Shown: positions 7,416 through 18,200 of the stretch, one piece after another
Numbering within the stretch: position 1 is the stretch's first letter
Layout: each line of letters opens with the position of its first letter
Source: Eisenbergiella porci
Lineage (GTDB): Bacteria > Bacillota > Clostridia > Lachnospirales > Lachnospiraceae
Assembly (NCBI RefSeq): GCF_009696275.1
Contig: NZ_VUMI01000033.1
Location: forward strand, 1 to 63,994
DNA length: 63,994 nucleotides
Reading direction: 5' to 3'
The notes under the pieces: model-generated
Database searches by the model: none
Told to the model about the DNA's origin: nothing
Seen by the model: the letters and a program-made list of their open reading frames with translations, nothing else
Program-made: the position numbers and the translations under genes

Positions 7416-8226
7416 ATATATTATTGAAATGTTTTCATACCCTTTCATGCAGCGGGCGTTCCTGGTTGGTATCCTGGTGTCGCTGTGCGCGTCCCTTCTG
7501 GGGGTCAGCCTGGTGCTGAAGCGCTATTCCATGATTGGGGACGGCCTGTCCCATGTGGGCTTCGGCGCGCTGGCCGTGGCTTCCGCGCTGAATATGGCGC
7601 CTTTGGCTGTGGCGGTGCCGGTGGTAATCCTGGCCGCTTTTATCCTGCTTCGCTTAAGCGACAGCGGAAGGCTGAAGGGAGATGCCGCCATTGCGATGAT
7701 TTCCACGGGCGCGCTGGCGGTGGGCGTTATGGTGGTGTCCGTGACCACGGGAATGAATTCGGATTTGAACAGCTATATGTTCGGATCGATTCTTGCCATG
7801 AGCAAAAGCGACGTGGTATTGAGCGTAGTGCTGTCCGTTATCGTGCTGGTGCTCTATCTGCTGTTTTACGATAAGATTTTTGCCGTGACCTTTGATGCGG
7901 TTTTTGCCAGGGCTACGGGAATCAGGACCGGCCTTTACAACATGCTTCTGGCAGTGCTCACCTCGGTGACGGTAGTGCTGGGCATGCGGATGATGGGGGC
8001 GCTCCTGATTTCCAGCCTGATTATTTTCCCGGCGCTCACCGCCATGCGGGTGTGCAAGCGCTACCGCAGCGTGATTCTTTGCGCGGTGGCCGTATCCGTC
8101 GTCAGCTTTATCCTGGGAATGACCGTATCCTTCCTTCTGGCAACGCCGGCGGGGGCGAGCATCGTCATTGTGGATATTGTGCTGTACTTTATTTTCTGGC
8201 TGGCCGGCGCGGTGCGGGGAAAATAA
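7408..8226 (+). CDS. znuB: Zinc ABC transporter permease ZnuB
   Basis: A 272-residue ABC-3 family membrane protein with about eight hydrophobic helices (for example FLVGILVSLCASLLGVSLVL, and MGALLISSLIIFPALTAMR near the conserved coupling region). The start at 7408 is chosen because TGGGAGG lies 7-8 bases upstream and it overlaps the znuC stop; a longer upstream reading inside znuC is unlikely. It ends the zinc operon 20 bases before the convergent AraC gene. Confidence 0.92.
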   Translation: MLEYIIEMFSYPFMQRAFLVGILVSLCASLLGVSLVLKRYSMIGDGLSHVGFGALAVASALNMAPLAVAVPVVILAAFILLRLSDSGRLKGDAAIAMISTGALAVGVMVVSVTTGMNSDLNSYMFGSILAMSKSDVVLSVVLSVIVLVLYLLFYDKIFAVTFDAVFARATGIRTGLYNMLLAVLTSVTVVLGMRMMGALLISSLIIFPALTAMRVCKRYRSVILCAVAVSVVSFILGMTVSFLLATPAGASIVIVDIVLYFIFWLAGAVRGK

Positions 8227-8246
8227 TCGGGCTTTACGGACGCCTT

Positions 8247-9074
8247 TCAGCGTTGGGAGCGCGGGTTCGTCCCGAATTCCTTTTTATGCATTCTGTAGAA
8301 ATGGGCATAACTGTTAAAGCCTGCGTTGGTGCTGGCTTCCAGCAGGGACTGCCCTTTTTTGTGCAGCTCGTTTGCCAGCAGCAGCCGTTTGTGGTTCACA
8401 TACTGGTTGATGGTGTAGCCCGTTATTGTCTTGAAAATCCGGCAGAGATGATATTTATTGATAAAAAATGTCTCCGCCAGGCAGTCCAGGGAAAGATCCC
8501 CGGTCAGGTTTTCATTGATATGGAGCAGAATATTTTTAACCCGCTCATCCTCAACCGTGGGGAGGGTCAGCGGCTCATCGATATGGTTTAACAGATACAG
8601 AAATTCCAGCAGCACACATTTGGCAATTTCAAAGGCGCCCTCCTGAAGATACCGGTTGACCTTCATAAGCAGCTGGTACATTTCCCTGTCCACAATTTTC
8701 GCAGGGATCTGGCAGCCCATGCCCAGCGAACGCTCCCGGAAAAAGGCTTCCAGCTCCCCGCACCGGTTCCTGTGGAAAAAATCCAGGCTGATAAAAATAA
8801 CGATTCTTTCATATTTATCAGAAGACAGAAACACGTTATGGTGCATTTCATAAGGCCTGGCAATAAAAATATCGTGGGGGTGCGCCCTGTAAATATTCCC
8901 TTCTATATGGAATTCCGCATTCCCCGAAAGAAACAGATTTATTTCATACAGATTATCATGATTATGCAGCTTGAATTCCGCGTCATTTTTCGGTGTGTTA
9001 TCTATATTATATACAAAATCATAGCCGAATTCGGAATCCAGCTGGTAATATGCGGTTATAATTTCATCGACCAT
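8247..9074 (-). CDS. AraC-family transcriptional regulator
   Basis: A 275-residue regulator. An N-terminal cupin-like sensor (HNHDNLYEINLFLSG, residues about 20-160) is followed by two AraC helix-turn-helix motifs (LSLDCLAETFFINKYHLCRI and GFNSYAHFYRMHKKEFG) in the last 100 residues. The start at 9074 is set by GGAGGA seven bases upstream; a longer frame to 9137 lacks one. It is divergent from the CUT1 ABC importer at 9300-13799 and is most likely its sugar-responsive activator. Confidence 0.85.
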   Translation of the reverse strand: MVDEIITAYYQLDSEFGYDFVYNIDNTPKNDAEFKLHNHDNLYEINLFLSGNAEFHIEGNIYRAHPHDIFIARPYEMHHNVFLSSDKYERIVIFISLDFFHRNRCGELEAFFRERSLGMGCQIPAKIVDREMYQLLMKVNRYLQEGAFEIAKCVLLEFLYLLNHIDEPLTLPTVEDERVKNILLHINENLTGDLSLDCLAETFFINKYHLCRIFKTITGYTINQYVNHKRLLLANELHKKGQSLLEASTNAGFNSYAHFYRMHKKEFGTNPRSQR

Positions 9075-9299
9075 CCATATATCCTCCCTGCGGCAGTGAC
9101 TGCCGCGCCTGGCTGCAAGGGAAAACGAAAGGAACACGCATATCTCCTCCCGGCGCAGACGGCTTCACGGCTATAATAAAACAGTATGATACACGGGGAA
9201 ATGAAAGTCAAGCAGGTGGGAAAATGGCGGAACTGTTACTGGAATTGTTTGGCAGGATGCGATATAATGATCTTCGGAATGTGTGAAGGGAGGAGAGGC

Positions 9300-10403
<1,104 letters not shown>

Positions 10404-10415
10404 AAGGAGCCGCTT

Positions 10416-11306
10416 ATGAACCGACATGGCATGAAAGCCTGGCTGTATCTTCTGCCGGCGCTTTTATTTCTCAGTATATTTATGATTTATCCGCTGATTG
10501 ACGTGTTCGTCTATTCCGCGGAGGAGGGGTATAATTTCGCCTCCCAGACCTATTTCGGGACAGGCCTTTATAATTATTCCTATGTGCTGCACGATCCTTA
10601 TTTCCTGCAGGCCGTAAAAAACACCTTCCTTCTGGTTATCATCACCGTTCCCCTCTCCACGGGGCTTGCTCTTCTGATTTCTCTGGGCTTAAGCTCCATC
10701 AGGGCGCTGCGGGATTTGTACCAGACCGTTTTTTTCCTGCCCTATGTGACCAATACGCTGGCGGTGGGCCTGGTATTCATGATTCTGTTCCAGAAGACAG
10801 AGTATACCGACGGGCTCATCAACCTGCTGATTGGCTTGTTCGGCGGCCCGTCCGTTGATTTTATCGACGGCCCCTACTGGGCCAAGATGTTTGTCCTGTG
10901 TTTTTATACCATATGGGTGGTCATGCCCTTTAAAATCCTGATCCTGACCAGCGCGCTGGCCTCCGTAAACCAGGATTATTATAAGACGGCCCGGGTGGAC
11001 GGCACCTCAAAGCTGCGTACCTTTACGCGGATAACCCTGCCCATGATTTCCCCCATGGTTTTTTATCTGGTAATCACCGGCTTCATCGGCGCGTTCAAGG
11101 CGTACAGCGATGCGGTGGCGCTGTTCGGCACGGATCTGAATGCGGCGGGCATGAACACCATTGTGGGCTATGTCTACGACATGCTCTACGGCGACAGCGG
11201 CGGCTTCCCCTCCTACGCCTCGGCGGCGGCCATTATACTGTTTGCCATCGTCCTTACCATTACCTGCATCAATCTGCTGGTGAGCAAAAAACACGTTCAT
11301 TACTGA
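10416..11306 (+). CDS. Sugar ABC transporter permease (MalF/UgpA type)
   Basis: A 296-residue inner-membrane permease with six predicted helices (LYLLPALLFLSIFMIYPL near the N-terminus) and the coupling EAA loop (ARVDGTS, about 192-198). It forms a heterodimer with the permease at 11320. Gap of 12 bases from the ATPase gene, with AAAGGAG before the ATG. Confidence 0.88.
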   Translation: MNRHGMKAWLYLLPALLFLSIFMIYPLIDVFVYSAEEGYNFASQTYFGTGLYNYSYVLHDPYFLQAVKNTFLLVIITVPLSTGLALLISLGLSSIRALRDLYQTVFFLPYVTNTLAVGLVFMILFQKTEYTDGLINLLIGLFGGPSVDFIDGPYWAKMFVLCFYTIWVVMPFKILILTSALASVNQDYYKTARVDGTSKLRTFTRITLPMISPMVFYLVITGFIGAFKAYSDAVALFGTDLNAAGMNTIVGYVYDMLYGDSGGFPSYASAAAIILFAIVLTITCINLLVSKKHVHY

Positions 11307-11319
11307 GGAGGCCGGATTT

Positions 11320-12195
11320 ATGGATAATCGGACTTTTTTTGAAAAAATTGAACTGAGGGCCGGACGGCGGGCGCGGATCGGACGGATCGTGACGTATGTG
11401 CTGCTTTCGCTGTGGGGAGTTATCGTCCTGTTTCCTTTTTACTGGATGCTCCTGACCTCGGTGAAGAGCTATGGCTCCTATAATGCGGAGCGCATTCCCG
11501 CCTTTTTCACCCTGTCTCCGACCATGGAAAACTACGCCGATGCATTTACGCAGGTGCCTCTGGGCGGCTACCTCGTGAATACGGTGATTTTTTCGGTCAT
11601 CACTACGGCGCTTATGGTAGTGGTCATCACTTTGGCGGCCTTCGCCTTCGCGCGGCTGGAATTCAGGGGGAAGAATTTGATTTTCACGCTCTTTCTTTCC
11701 CTGATGATGATTCCCGGCGAGCTGGTGGTCATCACCAACTTTGCGACCATCACCTCCTGGGAGATGCGCAATACTTTCATGGGACTGATCCTGCCGTCGG
11801 TTACGTCGGTTTTTTACATCTATCTGCTGAAGGAAAATTTTGAACAGGTGCCCGATGAGCTGTACCGGGCGGCAAAGGTGGACGGCACCTCGGATTTTAA
11901 GTTCCTCTGGAAGGTTATGATTCCCATGTGCTGGCCGACGCTGATAACCATCATCATCCTGAAGGTAATCGAGTGCTGGAATTCCTACGTATGGCCGCGG
12001 CTGATTACGGACGAACCCGCTTACTATCTGGTCAGCGGCGGAATCCAGGAAATCCGGGAAAACGGCTTCGGACGCGAGAATATCCCGGCAATGATGGCGG
12101 CGGTTGTGGTGGTTTCCATTCCCCTGATCCTGCTGTTTTTAGTATTCCGGAAAAAAATTATGGCCGGTGTGTCACGGGGAGGGCTGAAGGGATGA
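11320..12195 (+). CDS. Sugar ABC transporter permease (MalG/UgpE type)
   Basis: A 291-residue permease with six helices and the EAA loop LYRAAKVDGTS. It pairs with the preceding MalF-type subunit. Its stop overlaps the next gene's start (ATGA), indicating coupled translation. RBS TGAGGAGG lies before the ATG. Confidence 0.88.
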   Translation: MDNRTFFEKIELRAGRRARIGRIVTYVLLSLWGVIVLFPFYWMLLTSVKSYGSYNAERIPAFFTLSPTMENYADAFTQVPLGGYLVNTVIFSVITTALMVVVITLAAFAFARLEFRGKNLIFTLFLSLMMIPGELVVITNFATITSWEMRNTFMGLILPSVTSVFYIYLLKENFEQVPDELYRAAKVDGTSDFKFLWKVMIPMCWPTLITIIILKVIECWNSYVWPRLITDEPAYYLVSGGIQEIRENGFGRENIPAMMAAVVVVSIPLILLFLVFRKKIMAGVSRGGLKG

Positions 12196-13799
12196 AGCGC
12201 TTATTTAAGAAGGGCCGGGCGGGTGCGCTTGCCGCGGCTGTGCTGACAGCCTCCGCGCTCCTGCTTACCGGCTGTCATGGTTCCAGGGAAAACACGGACT
12301 TTACGGTGCCGGAGGCCTTTGATGCCGCAAAGCAGCATGAGATTACCTTTTGGGCGAAAAACGATACCAATAAGAGGCAGACGGATATTTATAAAAAGGC
12401 GATTGAGGATTTTCAGGAGCTCTATCCCAACATCACGGTAAACCTGCGGCTGTACACGGATTACGGGAAAATATATAACGATGTCATAACCAATATTTCC
12501 ACCGGGACCACCCCCAATGTCTGCATCAGCTACCCGGATCACATCGCAACCTATCTCACCGGAGACAACGTGGTGGTTCCCCTGGACGGCCTGTTTTCAG
12601 ATGAAAAGTATGGGCTGGGAGGCAGTGAGGTGAGGTTTGATTCTCCAGTGCAGGAGGAGCTGATACCACAGTTCCTGGAGGAGTGTTCCTTTGGCGGCCG
12701 CCATTATGCCATTCCCTATATGCGATCCACGGAGGCCTGCTATGTGAATAAGACCTATGTGGAGGCTCTGGGCTATACCCTGCCGGAAACGCTGACCTGG
12801 GATTTCATCTGGGAGGTTTCCGAGGCCGCCACGAAAAAGGATGCGGACGGGAATTTCCTCGTCAACGGACAGAGTGTGATGATTCCCTTCCTCTATAAGT
12901 CCACGGACAATATGATGATTCAGATGCTGAAACAGAAGGGGGCGGGGTATTCCACGGAGGACGGCCGGATTGAGCTGTTTAACGATACGGCCAAAGAGCT
13001 TCTGTATACCATCGCGGGACATGTGAAAAGCGGCGCCTTTTCCACTTTCAAAATTTCCAGCTATCCGGCTAACTTCTTAAATGCCGGGCAGTGCATTTTT
13101 GCCATAGATTCCACTGCGGGCGCTACCTGGATGGGGACCGATGCGCCTCTTACCGATATCAGTGAAGAAGCCCTGGTGGATTTTGAAACCGAGGTGATGA
13201 TGATTCCGCAGTTTGATCCCGCGAATCCGCAGATGATTTCCCAGGGGCCTTCCGTCTGTATCTTTAATAAGGAGGATCCCCAGGAGGTCCTGGCGTCCTG
13301 GCTTTTTGCCCAGTACCTGCTTTCCGACGGGGTACAGACGGCCTATGCGGAGACGGAAGGGTATGTGCCGGTTACCAGAACCGCGAGGGAATCCGAAGAG
13401 TATCAGGACTATCTGTCCCGGGCCGGTGAGGACAATGATAATTATTATGACGTGAAAATCAAGGCTTCCCAGCTTTTGCTTTCCCATACGGACGATACCT
13501 TCACCACGCCGGTATTCAACGGTTCCGCTTCCCTGCGGGACGCTGCCGGACAGCTGATTGAGAATGTGGCAAAATCCGCCAGGAGGAAGGAAGAGATCAA
13601 CGATGCCTACATGGACAAGCTTTTTTCCGACGTGACGGCCCTTTACCACTTAAATGAACGCGCCTCACAGACCGCCGCAAAAACCGATCTGGGTCCGCTC
13701 CCGGGCACTGCCGTGGCGCTGCTTTCCTCCCTTGCGGCGGCCTGGATACTGATTTTGGCCTATCTGATTGTTGGATGGAGAAGAAAAAATGAGACATGA
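12192..13799 (+). CDS. Extracellular solute-binding lipoprotein with a C-terminal membrane helix
   Basis: A 535-residue CUT1 binding protein. The signal peptide has the lipobox LLTGC (Cys28), and the family-1 sugar-binding fold spans about 45-480 (HEITFWAKNDTNKR, FGGRHYAIPYM). The last 35 residues contain a hydrophobic segment (VALLSSLAAAWILILAYLIV, about 509-528) followed by RRKNE, a topology with a cytoplasmic positive end. Most binding proteins have only the lipid anchor, so this one appears tethered at both ends. The start at 12192 overlaps the permease stop. The substrate is unknown. Confidence 0.85.
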   Translation: MKRLFKKGRAGALAAAVLTASALLLTGCHGSRENTDFTVPEAFDAAKQHEITFWAKNDTNKRQTDIYKKAIEDFQELYPNITVNLRLYTDYGKIYNDVITNISTGTTPNVCISYPDHIATYLTGDNVVVPLDGLFSDEKYGLGGSEVRFDSPVQEELIPQFLEECSFGGRHYAIPYMRSTEACYVNKTYVEALGYTLPETLTWDFIWEVSEAATKKDADGNFLVNGQSVMIPFLYKSTDNMMIQMLKQKGAGYSTEDGRIELFNDTAKELLYTIAGHVKSGAFSTFKISSYPANFLNAGQCIFAIDSTAGATWMGTDAPLTDISEEALVDFETEVMMIPQFDPANPQMISQGPSVCIFNKEDPQEVLASWLFAQYLLSDGVQTAYAETEGYVPVTRTARESEEYQDYLSRAGEDNDNYYDVKIKASQLLLSHTDDTFTTPVFNGSASLRDAAGQLIENVAKSARRKEEINDAYMDKLFSDVTALYHLNERASQTAAKTDLGPLPGTAVALLSSLAAAWILILAYLIVGWRRKNET

Positions 13800-13802
13800 C
13801 CA

Positions 13803-13830
13803 TTGATTTCTTTTATTTTTAAGCTATAAT
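13803..13830 (+). promoter_or_regulatory. Promoter of the lipoprotein gene at 13901
   Basis: TTGATT (13803-13808), a 16-base spacer, and a perfect TATAAT (13825-13830). It lies directly after the binding-protein stop codon, so the lipoprotein gene is transcribed on its own. Confidence 0.65.
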
Positions 13831-13900
13831 AACTCATGAAGGGGCTTGGGAAACCTGAGTTCCTGCAGCTTTTAAAACTTTATTCACAAAGGAGAGAATT

Positions 13901-14752
13901 ATGAAAAAGACTATCGTTCTTACGCTTGCGCTTTCCATGGCACTGGCCGTTGCCGGCTGTGCAAAGACAGGGGAGCCGGCGGCAACCGCTGCTTCGGAAG
14001 CAGTGAGCACCACAGCAGAGACCGCTCAGGAAGAGAGTACGCCGGCGGCTGCAGTGGAAGAAACCACAACGGTGGCTGAGACGGTCACCACAGACACCGC
14101 TGCCGGGGTTATGACCTATGAAGAGTATATGGCTGCCGATCTGGATTCCCAGGTGGTAATCGAGACTTATGTCCAGGCAAAGCAGTCCTGGTGGGAGGAT
14201 AAGGCCACCGTTTACAGCCAGGATAAGGACGGCGCTTATTTCCTGTACAATATGGCATGCTCAGAGGAAGACTATGAGCGTCTTGTTCCGGGAACCAAGA
14301 TCCGTGTAACAGGCTACAAGTCAGAATGGTCCGGAGAAATCGAGCTGATGGATGCAACCTTTGAATTCGTGGAAGGGGATGAGTTTATCGCCGACGCGCT
14401 GGATGTTACCGATATGCTGGGAACCGACGGCCTGATCGACCATCAGAACCAGTTTGTTACCTTTAAGGGCATGACGGTAGAGGCTGCCGGACAGGATGCC
14501 GACGGCAATGATGTGGCTTACCTGTATAACTGGGACGGTTCCGGTACAGAAGGCGACGACTTATATTTCAACGTTTCCTATAACGGAGAAACCTACACCT
14601 TCACCGTGGAATCCTACCTGTGTGATAAAACAACCGATGTATACAAGGCTGTACAGTCTCTGGAAATCGGCCAGACCGTTGATATGGAAGGTTTCCTGTA
14701 CTGGTATGAGGGCGTAAATCCCCATATCACTTCCCTTACTGTAGTTAAATAA
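13901..14752 (+). CDS. Lipoprotein of unknown function with OB-fold-like repeats
   Basis: A 283-residue protein. The lipobox is AVAGC (Cys20), followed by a low-complexity Thr/Ala/Glu linker (about 24-68) that probably spans the cell wall. Two related beta-rich segments follow (about 80-165 and 170-283), each with a pattern VTYxxY/VTFKGM ... GTKIRVTG/GQTVDMEG that resembles a nucleic-acid-type OB fold. No enzyme motif is visible. It has its own promoter and a strong terminator, so it is monocistronic. Strong AAAGGAGAG ribosome site. Confidence 0.7.
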   Translation: MKKTIVLTLALSMALAVAGCAKTGEPAATAASEAVSTTAETAQEESTPAAAVEETTTVAETVTTDTAAGVMTYEEYMAADLDSQVVIETYVQAKQSWWEDKATVYSQDKDGAYFLYNMACSEEDYERLVPGTKIRVTGYKSEWSGEIELMDATFEFVEGDEFIADALDVTDMLGTDGLIDHQNQFVTFKGMTVEAAGQDADGNDVAYLYNWDGSGTEGDDLYFNVSYNGETYTFTVESYLCDKTTDVYKAVQSLEIGQTVDMEGFLYWYEGVNPHITSLTVVK

Positions 14753-14785
14753 ACAGAAGCCCGGGGCTTAAGCAGTAAGATAATG

Positions 14786-14844
14786 CGCCTCCCGCCGTAT
14801 TTTCCGGTTCTTCGCCGGAAAGGATATGGCGGGAGGCGTTTTTT
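14786..14844 (+). terminator. Strong rho-independent terminator
   Basis: An 11-bp stem CGCCTCCCGCC / GGCGGGAGGCG encloses a second inner hairpin (CCGG/CCGG) and is followed by six T. It terminates the lipoprotein transcript. Confidence 0.9.
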
Positions 14845-15052
14845 GATCCGAAACAGGGAGAAGGAGCAGCCCTGATGGTAATCAGCGGATGAATGGGACG
14901 GCGGTTGAAGCTGCAAAGCCAAAGTACGAAGTGAATATAAAAGTGTAAATATAAAGTAAAAGTATAAAGTCAGAATATAAAGTCAAGATACGCAATGTTT
15001 TTGCCAATAATGTTGCAGAAAAATACCCACTGTATGATATGATGAAAATATC

Positions 15053-15183
15053 GTAACTGTTCAGCAGGTCAGCGCATTTACTGCGCTGACCGTAAGAAAG
15101 TGATTCAAGAGTGCTAAAATCCATCGCCAAAGGCGATTTAGGATGGATTTTAGCAGTAACTGTGAGGGGTACTGAACAGTTAC
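15053..15183. repeat. 131-bp composite structured element with 12-bp terminal inverted repeats
   Basis: The ends are GTAACTGTTCAG (15053-15064) and its perfect complement (15172-15183). Inside are a 10-bp hairpin (GGTCAGCGCA, 15067-15091) and a 13-bp hairpin (GCTAAAATCCATC, 15113-15154) whose loop folds again (TCGCC/GGCGA). The last 28 bases are one copy of the dispersed GTAACTGT palindrome. It lies in the 487-base gap before the GH115 gene. It resembles a non-autonomous mobile element or a folded RNA; no ORF is present. Confidence 0.7.
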
Positions 15184-15239
15184 AAAATATCATACAGACA
15201 TGAGGTGATATCAGCCGGAGAGGATGAAAGGAGAAACGT

Positions 15240-18200
15240 ATGGATTTTTACATAAAACGCGGACAGAAATACCGGATCAGGATAAGCGATAAGGAATCCG
15301 ATGCGGTAAAAATTGCGGCTTCCAATCTGGAAAAGGATTTGGAAAAGGTTCTGGGAGGAGGACTGCAGGGCGACGAGTACGCACAGACAGCCGTTCCGGA
15401 AGTGGATTCTGCGGAAAATTATTCCGAAATCCGTATCGGAACAATCGGAATGTGTGAGGACATTGACAGAATTGCCGGAAACTTCCTGCGGGATGAAAAA
15501 GGCGTACTTGTAAAGGAAGCGTATCTGCTCTGTGTCCGGGAAGGAAGGCTGATCATTGCGGGCAGCGACAGAAGGGGAACGATTTACGGCATCTACGAAT
15601 TCTGTGAAAAAATCGGCGTTTCCCCCTGGTATTTCTGGGCGGATGTACCGGTGAAGGAAAAGCAGGAAATCCGTCTGCCGGAGGATTTTTTCAGGACGGA
15701 TCACCCTTCCGTGGAATACAGGGGGATTTTTATCAATGATGAGGAAGAGCTGGAGGCCTGGGTAAAGAAGCACATGGGCGAGGAAACCATCGGCGTGAAG
15801 ACCTATGAAAAGGTGTTTGAGCTGCTTCTTCGGTTAAAGGCAAACTACATATGGCCTGCCATGCATGTCAATTCCTTCAACAGTAAACGGGAAAACGGCG
15901 CGCTGGCGGAACGCATGGGCATTGTGGTGGGAACCTCCCATTGCGATATGCTGATGCGATCTAACAATCGGGAATGGCGTCCCTGGATAGCAAAAAAGGG
16001 ATACCAGGATGCGGTTTACGACTATTCCGTACCAGGAAGAAACCGGGAAATCCTGCAGGAATACTGGCGGGAGAGCGTGGAACAGAATCAGGATTTTGAG
16101 GTCTGCTATACGCTGGGGATGCGCGGCATCCATGATTCCGGCTTTGAGACGAGGGGGCTGGAAAACAAAAGCGAGGAGGAAAAACGGCAGGCCAAGGTGG
16201 AGCTTCTGGAAACCATTATCCGGGATCAGCGCAGTATTTTAAGGGATACGCTGGGCCATGATACGATGATGACCTTTATTCCATATAAAGAGGTTCTGGA
16301 TCTGTATGACCACGGCCTTGAGGTGCCGGAGGATATGACGCTTGTCTGGGCGAACGACAATTACGGCTATATCCGCAGATACCCTTCCGAAAAGGAGAAA
16401 AAACGCAGCGGAGGCAACGGTATTTATTATCATAATTCCTATTGGGCGCCCCCGAGCATGTCCTATGTGTTCCTTTGCTCCATACCGCTGGCCCACACGA
16501 GAAATGAGCTGCAGAAGGCTTATAATGAGGGAATCCGCAAGCTGTGGGTGCTAAACAGCGGCGCCATGAAGCCGCTGGAGCAGGAAATTGAATTTTTCCT
16601 GCGCCTGGCCTGGGAAATCGGCAGTGAAAATGCGCTGACGGAGGATGTGGACGCTTATGTGGCAGACTGGATCGACCGTAATTTTGAGGGCGGCATCGGG
16701 AAAGAGGTTTCAGCGCTCCTGAATGATTTTTCCCAGCTTACCAATGTAAGAAAGCTGGAAAATATGGACTATGATGCTTTTTCCCAGACTGCCTACGGAG
16801 ACGAGGCCGTAGTGCGTATCCATAAATATGAGGAGCTTTTTGCCCGCGGAAACGCCATTTACGAAGCGCTTCCCGAAAAGGAAAAGGACGCCTTTTTCCA
16901 GCTGGTTCTCATGCGTATCCATGCGGGATATTTTACGAATCTGCAGTTTTATTATGGCGACAGGAGCACACTTGCGTACAGGCAGGGAAAAATGCAGGCC
17001 GCCGCATATTATACGAAGAAATCCATGCAGTTTGACGATGCCAGGAGGAAGATGCTTCTGTACTATAATAAGGTGATGGCTGATGGAAAATGGGACGGCA
17101 TCCTGAACCCGGAGGGCTTCCCGCCGCCGCGCGCCGCGCAGATGCCCGTCTGTACGCCGCCGCTTTCTATCGGAGAGCGGGGAATGCTGACGCATTTATG
17201 GAACGAGGAAACGGAGCCTGTGTTCAGGAAGCCCGGCGTAAAATGGCTGGAGCTGGGAAATGCGGGACAGGAAAGCTTTGATTTTACCATAACCGCGCCG
17301 GACTGGATGACTTTGTCTGAAAACAGCGGAAGCGTGCGGACGGAAAAAAGGATTCTGGTCAGGGTGGAGGACTGTACCGCCGCCAGGGAAGGGGAGATTC
17401 TTGTAAAGGATCTTTCGGACTGCAGCGAGGTGAGGATTCCGGTAAAAACAGAGCCTCCGGCACAGGTCTGTGAAAATACAGAGGAGGACGGCTGTATCTG
17501 CGTGCAGGCCGTTTCGGCGCAAAGTACGGTTTCTTCCCCTTACTTTCACGTCATAAAGCGGCTGGGCAGATGCCGGGGGAGCCTTATGGAGGCCGTCAGG
17601 GAGGACAGTGGTTTTTCGGCGCCTCTTTGTTATCAGGTGTATGCCGCCAGTGAGGGGGAATTCCTGCTGGAGCTTCACCGGTTCCCGTTGCTGGATTCCA
17701 CCGGCCGGATCAGGATAGGTGTTTCCGTGGACGAAGGGCCGGTGCGGATACTGGAATCGTATTCCAATGACGAGTGGCGTGGAAACTGGAAGAAAAACGT
17801 GCTTAACAATGTGGATCGCCTGTATCTGTCCCTCCAGGCGATGAAGGCCGGCTTACACCGGATTTCCCTGTATGCGGTGGATAAATATTTTGCTTTTTCC
17901 GGATTCGTGATTTATACGAAGGAGAGAAAGGAAAACAATCTGGCGGGGATTACCGGAGCGCAGGAGCTTCCCTGGGACTGGGACGCGGACCGGTGGACGG
18001 AGGATTTTTACGGGAAGCTGACGCTTAAGCCCCGGCCGGTGGAATACGCCCCGGCGGAATGCGGGGATGACGGGCTGGCGGTGACAAGCAGGATCCTGTA
18101 TCCGGAACGGTATGCCAAGACGGTGGAGCCAGGCTTCTTTTTACAGGAAGGGGAGCATCCGTTTGCGGAAAATAACGGCAGCATCCGGATTGATGCGGCG

